Positions 14,686-19,183 of a stretch of DNA of 19,183 nt are shown piece by piece. The stretch comes from CAZEAC01 sp964510065. Lineage in GTDB: Bacteria > Bdellovibrionota_C > UBA2361 > CAIXSY01. Location: NCBI GenBank assembly GCA_964510065.1, contig CAZEAC010000087.1, forward strand, positions 1 to 19,183, given 5' to 3'. Under the pieces are notes generated by a model, which saw nothing but the letters and a program-made list of their open reading frames with translations, was not told the origin of the DNA and searched no databases. The translations under genes and the position numbers were made by a program. Each line of letters begins with the position of its first letter. Positions within the stretch are counted from its first letter, which is position 1.

Positions 14686-15636
14686 ATGAAAACACTCACA
14701 GCAAGATCGAGGGCAGGAAGGAACAAGCCAACAAGTTCTCGTTCTGAAAAACCTGTCTCGACATCGGCCTTTGCTCTGCCCATCGCGCAGGCGCTTCGGG
14801 CGCTTGAAGCGCCTATCTGGGAGGCTGAGGGAAAGTCTCCAAAGCCGCTGGCGTGGAAGGCAATCAATCCCGACCAGCAGACCGCGGTTACAACGCTTGC
14901 TGCTCTCCGTAGCGAGCACAAGAAGTTCGCAAACAACGAGCTTCAGGGCGTTGGGGGCAACGACGCTGCTGTCCTGAACCGCATCCTTGAAGAGTGGGGT
15001 TGGGACATCCGGCTTACCCCTTTTAATCCCCAGGAGGTCGGTGCGGTGGCGCAAATTGATGTCAAGGTGGAGTGGGTTAAGCCCGGAGTCGAGGATGCGA
15101 TCTGGATTAAAGACGCTAAGTTTCCGGCCTTTAAACTCAGCCGCGGTGTGACGTTCTTCAAGCGTGCGGGTCTTAAGACTGGCGTGCAGCTCGAGACAGT
15201 TTCGGGCGATCTGTTCTTCGCCGAACCCTTTGAAGGGCAGCCCCCTTCCGGACTCGGATTGATTGAGTATGCAAAGAGCTTTGCTACTTCGACAATCAGC
15301 CCGCTCGACGGGCACAGGTACGACAACTCCGTCGTCCTCCCATGCATCGACTATCATGAAGAGGTCGATAGTGACTGGTTGAAGAAAATGGAGACTCGAG
15401 CCGTAAGGCGGTGGGAGATCTCACAAGCGAAACAGCAATCGTCGTTTCGCATGAACCGATTCGGAGCGCGTGGCAAATCGGGTGTTGCAATTGCTGCGAC
15501 AACTCTGAGTGCCCGACCGGCTCCACTAGTCTTCAACAAGCCGTTCATCGCCGTGACAATCCGGCCCGGAGTTTCGGTCCCTCTCTTTGTGACCTACCTT
15601 GGCTACGATTCCTGGAAGGAACCCAAGGAGCTGTAA
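14686..15636 (+). CDS. divergent serpin-like protein
   Basis: The 316-aa protein is shorter than most serpins (about 370-400). Several serpin landmarks appear in order: helix-plus-strand L-N-R-I-L-E-E-W-G-W-D-I-R-L-T-P-F-N-P (97-115), V-A-Q-I-D-V-K-V-E-W-V (121-131) in the place of the usual I-N-x-W-V, Y-D-N-S-V-V-L-P-C-I-D-Y (212-223) in the place of the L-P-K-F-K strand, a reactive-loop-like G263-K-S-G-V-A-I-A-A-T-T-L-S-A-R-P-A-P280, then F-N-K-P-F (283-287) and V-P-L-F-V (298-302) as in the C-terminal strands of alpha-1-antitrypsin. The presumed hinge position after the Gly is Lys, as in non-inhibitory serpins such as ovalbumin with Arg. No signal peptide; a basic tail starts the protein. 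Assignment is by eye and tentative. Confidence 0.55.
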   Translation: MKTLTARSRAGRNKPTSSRSEKPVSTSAFALPIAQALRALEAPIWEAEGKSPKPLAWKAINPDQQTAVTTLAALRSEHKKFANNELQGVGGNDAAVLNRILEEWGWDIRLTPFNPQEVGAVAQIDVKVEWVKPGVEDAIWIKDAKFPAFKLSRGVTFFKRAGLKTGVQLETVSGDLFFAEPFEGQPPSGLGLIEYAKSFATSTISPLDGHRYDNSVVLPCIDYHEEVDSDWLKKMETRAVRRWEISQAKQQSSFRMNRFGARGKSGVAIAATTLSARPAPLVFNKPFIAVTIRPGVSVPLFVTYLGYDSWKEPKEL

Positions 15637-15712
15637 CTTGGCGTAGTCGCCGCACCTGCACAGAAGGTACATACACTTCGTGATCTCTCATACATCGCGG
15701 AGCTGGGATTTC

Positions 15713-15779
15713 GGAGGATTTACCCAGAATGTTTTTTCATGCTGCTGAATGGGCGCTTGCGAAAAAAACATAATCCTCC
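15713..15779. repeat. nested inverted repeat downstream of the serpin-like gene
   Basis: GGAGGAT (15713-15719) pairs with ATCCTCC (15773-15779), and inside it ATGTTTTTTC (15729-15738) pairs with GAAAAAAACAT (15761-15771, one extra A). It may form a long interrupted hairpin and act as a weak terminator, or be part of a repeat next to the palindromic element. Confidence 0.55.
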
Positions 15780-15794
15780 AACTTTGATTCGCGC

Positions 15795-15952
15795 CTAGCA
15801 AACTGCAACCGAAACATTCTCCATTTCTCGCGCTGTNNNNNNNNNNCGCTGTGCTCTCTATGGCTCTGTGGTTTTTATTTAGAAAAATAAACCACAGAGT
15901 CACAGAGATGGAGGCGAGGGAAGGAAAGGTTACTTCGGTTACCGTGTACTAG
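15795..15952. repeat. CTAG-ended palindromic element, copy 2 (MITE/REP-like)
   Basis: This copy has the plan of the element at 12042-12195: CTAG at both ends (15795-15798 and 15949-15952), a right arm ending GGTTACTTCGGTTACCGTGT before CTAG, and an inner hairpin with AACCACAGAGTCACAGAG (15890-15907) against GGCTCTGTGGTT (15862-15873). The left arm is interrupted by ten Ns. The two arms are less alike than in copy 1, so it looks older or misassembled. Confidence 0.8.
15837..15846. other. assembly gap (10 N)
   Basis: Ten undetermined bases lie inside the left arm of the second palindromic element. The true gap size may differ, since hairpins commonly disrupt sequencing and assembly. Confidence 0.99.
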
Positions 15953-16000
15953 GAGTCTGTGACACATCCCCTATCAAGAAAGTTTGTGTTCAGCGCGATA

Positions 16001-16675
16001 CTAAAAAAAGAAGATTCCTTTATCTTTCAGCTTTTCAAAGCGTGCGCTTGAGAAGCGATAATATCTTGCAGGCCGCGCGAGCCCTTCCCTTTTCCACTCC
16101 TTCAGCGGTTCGAGTACCTTCAATTGCAAGACTTTGCGTCGAAAGTTTCTCTTATCGAGCTCTTTTCCCAGTACAGCCTCATAGACATGCTGAAGTTCGG
16201 TGAGGGTAAATCTTGGGCCTAAAAGACCAAAGCCCACGGTTGTATACTCGAGCTTATTACGTAGCCTTTCGATGCCGTAGTGCAAAATTCGTGAATGGTC
16301 GAACGCCAAATAGGGAAGCTCATCAGTCAGAAACCAACGCGCATCCGCGGCATCGCTGCCACCGTGTACGACGCCGGCACTGTTTACCACCGCAAAATAA
16401 GAGATCGATATTATCCTGCCGCGCGGATCACGATTGGGGTCGCCAAAGCTGTAGAGCTGTTCAAGATAGACATCGGCAAGTCCGGTTTCCTCCATCAGCT
16501 CTCGACGTGCCGCATCTTCCAACGACTCCTCAGCATGTACAAAACCACCCGGGATCGCCCATAGCGCCTCATACGGCGCGTACTTTCTCTTTATAAGAAG
16601 CACCTTAAGCTGGCGCGCTTCGATCGCAAATACCACTACGTCAACGGCAATCTTTACGGTTATTTCATTTGTCAC
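16001..16675 (-). CDS. Nudix hydrolase with C-terminal winged helix (NrtR-like regulator)
   Basis: The 224-aa protein has an N-terminal Nudix domain with an intact Nudix box: G44-x5-E50-x7-R58-E59-L60-x-E62-E63-x-G65-L66. The C-terminal part (about 150-215: F-T-L-T-E-L-Q-H-V-Y-E, then N-F-R-R-K-V-L) looks like the winged helix of the NrtR family, which senses ADP-ribose and represses NAD-metabolism genes. Full conservation of the box suggests it can also hydrolyse an ADP-ribose-type substrate. The start is GTG with AAGGGG just upstream; one base separates it from the stop of the NAD kinase-family gene. That neighbour supports a role in NAD homeostasis. Regulation of its own operon through the paired sites before the SPFH gene is a reasonable inference. 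Confidence 0.88.
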   Translation of the reverse strand: MTNEITVKIAVDVVVFAIEARQLKVLLIKRKYAPYEALWAIPGGFVHAEESLEDAARRELMEETGLADVYLEQLYSFGDPNRDPRGRIISISYFAVVNSAGVVHGGSDAADARWFLTDELPYLAFDHSRILHYGIERLRNKLEYTTVGFGLLGPRFTLTELQHVYEAVLGKELDKRNFRRKVLQLKVLEPLKEWKREGLARPARYYRFSSARFEKLKDKGIFFF

Positions 16676-16676
16676 G

Positions 16677-17606
16677 CTATGCCCCTTCGGGAATTACTAG
16701 CCTTGCCTGTGCTCGAGCCGCACGCACCGTTGCTCGTGCTCCAACACCAAAGTTAAGGAAATCGCGCTCCATCCCATCGCTAAAAATGACTCCACCACTA
16801 GGCATCATTGATTCAACGACAAGCTCCATATTTTCTTCCAACACCCCGGCAACAATCGAATCGGCAGAATGTTTGCTCCTAAACGGTTCGCGCACTGAAA
16901 AGATAAGCCTTCTATCCTCCCAGGACAGCGTCAATGATTTCGGCGCAGTTCCGCCAAACGCACGAGCAAGTCCCCCAGCCATATTAAAGACCGAAGAGAG
17001 CCATCCGGTCGAGCCGGCTCCTGTCGATACAATTATTCCACTTGAGGAGTGCGACTCCTCGGCATCAGCAAAATGGATCTTGTAACGCGCCGAAATATGC
17101 GTTGCGGCTCCAATAAAGAAATCATTAAACGCGAGAAGCTTCTGCCCGTCTCCCAGCGTTACTTCGCCAAGAGTGACAGCACGGGTGCGACATTTTCCGT
17201 GCAATAGAGCCTGGAGTACGGCACCTACTTGCTGCGTCGTAAAGGGCAGAAGCATGCCGTCGAAGCGACTTGGGTCAGGATTTACACCGACAATTGGCTG
17301 CTCACCAACATACTTGGCGGTGTTCGCGACAACGCCATCTTGGCCGAGAGTTACAATCAGATCCTTTTCGGTAATTAACAGCGATGGAACCAACGCGCGC
17401 TCAACCGAATGAAATTTTATATCACGAGGAACCGCTGAGCATACCTGATCTAACGCCGCACGGTAGCTATCGTGATCATACTCGTATTCAGAAAATGTAC
17501 CTCCGGCATGCTCAATGTAGAACTTTGCCTGAGCCTTTGTGTTAAAGCGCTCAATCAGCTCTTCAAGTCTAGTTTTTCTTGTAACAAGAATAATTTTTTC
17601 AAACAT
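16677..17606 (-). CDS. NAD kinase-family protein with altered GGDG motif
   Basis: NAD kinases phosphorylate NAD to NADP in the cytoplasm. This 309-aa protein shows the family order: V-T-L-G-Q-D-G (85-91) in place of the usual G-G-D-G, F-N-D (160-162) in place of the N-E pair, and S-S-G-I-I-V-S-T-G-A-G-S-T-G-W (188-202) matching the G-x-x-x-S-T-x-x-G-S-T-A-Y motif, plus S-D-G-M-E (276-280). The catalytic Asp of the first motif (D90) is kept, while the second Gly is Gln and the Glu is Asp. It is either a divergent NAD kinase or a relative with another substrate. GGAG lies eight bases before the ATG. It sits between the SPFH and NrtR-like genes. Confidence 0.82.
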   Translation of the reverse strand: MFEKIILVTRKTRLEELIERFNTKAQAKFYIEHAGGTFSEYEYDHDSYRAALDQVCSAVPRDIKFHSVERALVPSLLITEKDLIVTLGQDGVVANTAKYVGEQPIVGVNPDPSRFDGMLLPFTTQQVGAVLQALLHGKCRTRAVTLGEVTLGDGQKLLAFNDFFIGAATHISARYKIHFADAEESHSSSGIIVSTGAGSTGWLSSVFNMAGGLARAFGGTAPKSLTLSWEDRRLIFSVREPFRSKHSADSIVAGVLEENMELVVESMMPSGGVIFSDGMERDFLNFGVGARATVRAARAQARLVIPEGA

Positions 17607-17636
17607 TCTTTAATCTCCGCTGAAAATTCTTTTGTC

Positions 17637-17660
17637 GGGCGGCTCATCATCGAGCCGCCC
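17637..17660. repeat. GC-rich hairpin between the SPFH and NAD kinase-family genes
   Basis: GGGCGGCTC and GAGCCGCCC form a perfect 9-bp stem with a 6-nt loop in the 60-nt gap. No T-run follows on the minus strand, so full termination is doubtful; it may cap the SPFH messenger or lower downstream expression. Similar palindromes are dispersed in many genomes. Confidence 0.7.
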
Positions 17661-17666
17661 CTACTT

Positions 17667-18629
17667 CTACCGCTTCTTTGTGAGAAGTGTGGTAAGCAAT
17701 TCAGGCGACATATTCAGTTCACCTATTTTCTGCGCGTTTTCGCCCATCTCACGAAATGCCGTGGCTATCATCATTTGAGGGTCCGCTGCACCAGTCATTG
17801 CAGCGGTGAGTGTGCGCCAATCGGCGCCTTGCAGTGGTTTTATCACCGCTTCAAGGGCGTACGCCCGTGCGTCGGCTTCTTTTCTATCATTCGCAACTTT
17901 AATTTCTACAAGCTCCTCTCGTTTTTCTTCTAGCGCGATTTCAGCTTTTAGTTGTGCCTCCTTAATCTCACGCCTGCGCTCCTCAATCGCCAGTTCGGTG
18001 GTAAGCTCGTTTTCTTTGATTGCTCGTTCACTATCGACCGCCGCGTTTCGCCTTAGATAGACGGCGTCATCTGCTATCCGATTCAGCGATTCACGAGTGC
18101 TCGCTTCAAGTGCTCGCGACATCTCCGGCGTGGGCTTTATCGAGGTGATAGTATAGTCGAGGATTTCGATTCCTAATGCTTTGACTTGCTCTGTTCCCGA
18201 CAGTTCCGTGAAAACACCACGGCAAATCTTATCCGAAACCCCCAATGCTTCACGGAGACTCATCGGGTGAATTACCGAGCGGGTGAGCACCTGGGCCAGA
18301 TGCAAAAGCCGATCACGGAGCTTTTCAGGATCCTCCGAGAGATACCCGCCATCTCGATTGACTCCGAAATCAAAAAAACCAGAAAGAAGCGTCGGGTTTG
18401 CTATTCGATACGTAAATTGCCCCTGAATTACTACCTGCTGAAAGTCCGCCGTGACCTCTTGAAACGAAAATGGCACATCGACGCTCTGAATCGGGATCAT
18501 TGCAAGCGAAGAATTCGGTGCGAAATAGAAAAATGAAAGACCTGCGCCGGAGCGGACAATCTTGCCGTTTCGGAAATGAATTACATGGGTAGTTGGAGTT
18601 GCTTTAATAAATTGAATACCAAGTGTCAT
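17667..18629 (-). CDS. SPFH (band 7/flotillin-like) domain protein
   Basis: The 320-aa protein has an SPFH/band 7 domain at about residues 5-195 (D-V-P-F-S-F-Q-E-V-T-A-D, Q-V-V-I-Q-G-Q-F-T-Y-R-I, and A-L-G-I-E-I-L-D-Y-T-I-T-S-I-K-P-T-P-E-M). A charged Glu/Lys/Arg-rich coiled coil follows at about 195-260, and a helical tail ends in L-T-T-L-L-T-K-K-R. There is no clear N-terminal membrane helix, so membrane contact would be peripheral. SPFH proteins form ring or scaffold assemblies at membranes, often tied to stress. The ATG has an excellent AAGGAGG site and lies behind a consensus promoter with operator-like palindromes. It leads the unit with the NAD kinase-family and NrtR-like genes. Confidence 0.9.
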   Translation of the reverse strand: MTLGIQFIKATPTTHVIHFRNGKIVRSGAGLSFFYFAPNSSLAMIPIQSVDVPFSFQEVTADFQQVVIQGQFTYRIANPTLLSGFFDFGVNRDGGYLSEDPEKLRDRLLHLAQVLTRSVIHPMSLREALGVSDKICRGVFTELSGTEQVKALGIEILDYTITSIKPTPEMSRALEASTRESLNRIADDAVYLRRNAAVDSERAIKENELTTELAIEERRREIKEAQLKAEIALEEKREELVEIKVANDRKEADARAYALEAVIKPLQGADWRTLTAAMTGAADPQMMIATAFREMGENAQKIGELNMSPELLTTLLTKKR

Positions 18630-18640
18630 AGTACCTCCTT

Positions 18641-18687
18641 ACAAAGTGTATCACTAACACTATTATAGTGTCACATATACACTTTGT
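18641..18687. promoter_or_regulatory. 47-bp palindrome with two operator-like sites over the SPFH promoter
   Basis: The outer arms ACAAAGTGTAT (18641-18651) and ATACACTTTGT (18677-18687) are perfect inverted repeats, and the core ACACTAT-T-ATAGTGT (18657-18671) shares the same centre at 18664. It can be read as two mirror-image AGTGT-N7-ACACT sites, one over the promoter spacer and one over the start-of-transcription region, with the -10 box at the axis. This is the layout of a tightly repressed promoter. Confidence 0.75.
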
Positions 18688-18690
18688 CAA
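18662..18690 (-). promoter_or_regulatory. consensus sigma-70 promoter of the SPFH gene
   Basis: On the minus strand TTGACA (18690-18685), a 17-bp spacer and TATAAT (18667-18662) form a perfect consensus promoter. Transcription would start around 18655, giving a leader of about 25 nt that includes the AAGGAGG ribosome site at 18640-18634. Confidence 0.88.
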
Positions 18691-18792
18691 ATGGCGCAGG
18701 CGGGCACAGCAAAGCCACCTTTTCTATCAATATTTCTAACAGGTTAGTCGCACCAGGCCTTTCACTCATCGACTCGCGCTGTATGAAAAAGC

Positions 18793-19143
18793 ATGCAATA
18801 CATGAGTAATACTTTGCCGCGTAAAATGTCCTCAAAAAAAACCGATCACGAAACTTCTGAAGACTTGCCATCAAACTACCAGGGTCAAGATCGTGGCTCG
18901 GAGCAAGCCTACGCACACTACTACGCGGGCATGGATCGCTCGATGCGCCAAAAAGTTGCCCTCGTCACCTCTTTTTTCCCGACGACGGGAACCATCGCCG
19001 ATATGGGCTGCGGTTCAGGAAAAGGCAGCTACGATTTCGCCGCACTCTACCCCGGGCTCAATGTCGTTGGGATCGATATTAACGAGAATGCGGTCGAACA
19101 TGCCCGCAAAAACTACACGCTTCCCAATCTAAGGAACCTCTGA
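18793..19143 (+). CDS. truncated class I methyltransferase
   Basis: The 116-aa frame contains the first half of a SAM-binding domain: I-A-D-M-G-C-G-S-G-K-G-S-Y-D (68-81), V-V-G-I-D-I-N (91-97) and the helix A-V-E-H-A-R-K-N-Y, stopping after L-P-N-L-R-N-L. Normal proteins of this class continue well beyond this point with motifs II and III, so the gene is broken here. The stop is followed within a few bases by a long GC-rich hairpin, as if an element had inserted or a contig misjoined. Several in-frame ATGs (18793, 18802, 18826) compete and none has a clear ribosome site. The substrate is unknown. Confidence 0.7.
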   Translation: MQYMSNTLPRKMSSKKTDHETSEDLPSNYQGQDRGSEQAYAHYYAGMDRSMRQKVALVTSFFPTTGTIADMGCGSGKGSYDFAALYPGLNVVGIDINENAVEHARKNYTLPNLRNL

Positions 19144-19148
19144 AAAAC

Positions 19149-19180
19149 CCGTGAGCGGAGCGCGTAGCGCCCGCTCACGG
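19149..19180. repeat. long GC-rich hairpin at the window end
   Basis: CCGTGAGCGG (19149-19158) pairs with CCGCTCACGG (19171-19180), and inside it GCGC pairs with GCGC around a GTA loop, leaving one bulged A at 19159. It directly follows the premature stop of the methyltransferase. The window ends three bases later, so a T-run or the rest of an element cannot be seen. Confidence 0.85.
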
Positions 19181-19183
19181 ATT

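Larger units (their letters stand above)
15637..16000. other. intergenic region with inverted repeat, second palindromic element and assembly gap
   Basis: No gene is visible. The stretch holds a nested inverted repeat (15713-15779), the second CTAG-ended palindromic element (15795-15952) and ten Ns (15837-15846). The only open frame crosses the Ns and the palindrome, so it is not credible. Confidence 0.8.

Noticed and set aside
14514..14747. GC-rich segment with repeated GGGCAGCTG as a structured RNA gene
   Set aside because: Only short local hairpins form by eye; there is no cloverleaf, riboswitch core or linked promoter and terminator.
15688..15903. Open frame on the minus strand across the ten Ns
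   Set aside because: It is translated through unknown bases and the palindrome, so it is not evidence of a gene.
17637..17660. GC-rich hairpin as a rho-independent terminator of the SPFH gene
   Set aside because: No T-run follows the stem on the minus strand; it is listed as a hairpin only.
1..19183. CRISPR array, tRNA or rRNA genes
   Set aside because: No regularly spaced direct repeats, tRNA cloverleaf with T-loop consensus, or rRNA-like stretch was seen on reading both strands.

Overview
The window looks like chromosomal sequence from an uncultured Gram-negative bacterium with moderate GC content. It carries peptidoglycan precursor genes (murC, murB), the MEP-pathway gene ispG and branched-chain amino acid synthesis (ilvD), mixed with many unfamiliar membrane or secreted proteins. 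The gene mix (HTTM protein, zinc-finger/histone-fold protein, SPFH protein, dispersed palindromic elements) recalls Myxococcota/Bdellovibrionota-type former Deltaproteobacteria. That placement is inference; there is no rRNA gene to anchor it. A run of 10 Ns shows the sequence is a draft assembly.

Layout. 75-4263 (minus) is a tightly packed set: ispG, a membrane-anchored helical-repeat protein, a small membrane-anchored protein and an HTTM (vitamin K carboxylase-like) membrane protein, each touching or overlapping the next. 4279-5273 (plus) is a divergent two-gene unit: a secreted helical protein and a protein joining an N-terminal Cys/His zinc-binding region to a C-terminal histone fold. 5300-8620 (minus) is murC, an amidohydrolase and murB, overlapping or 2 nt apart. 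8742-9428 (plus) is a methyltransferase. 9440-11357 (minus) is a DUF2905-like membrane protein followed by ilvD. 11418-14290 is an accessory stretch with an unknown 192-aa protein, a palindromic mobile-type repeat, a small membrane protein with its own promoter, leader hairpin and terminator, an unknown 153-aa protein, a Spx/ArsC-like thioredoxin-fold protein and a small membrane protein. 14686-15636 (plus) is a divergent serpin-like protein, followed by a second copy of the palindromic repeat. 16001-18629 (minus) is an SPFH protein, a NAD kinase-family protein and a Nudix/winged-helix (NrtR-like) regulator, behind a consensus promoter embedded in a 47-bp palindrome. The window ends in a methyltransferase cut short beside a long GC-rich hairpin.

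The most interesting points are the zinc-finger/histone fusion, the SPFH-NAD kinase-NrtR unit with its paired operator-like sites, the serpin-like gene, and the two CTAG-ended palindromic elements. All assignments come from reading motifs by eye; no database search was run.
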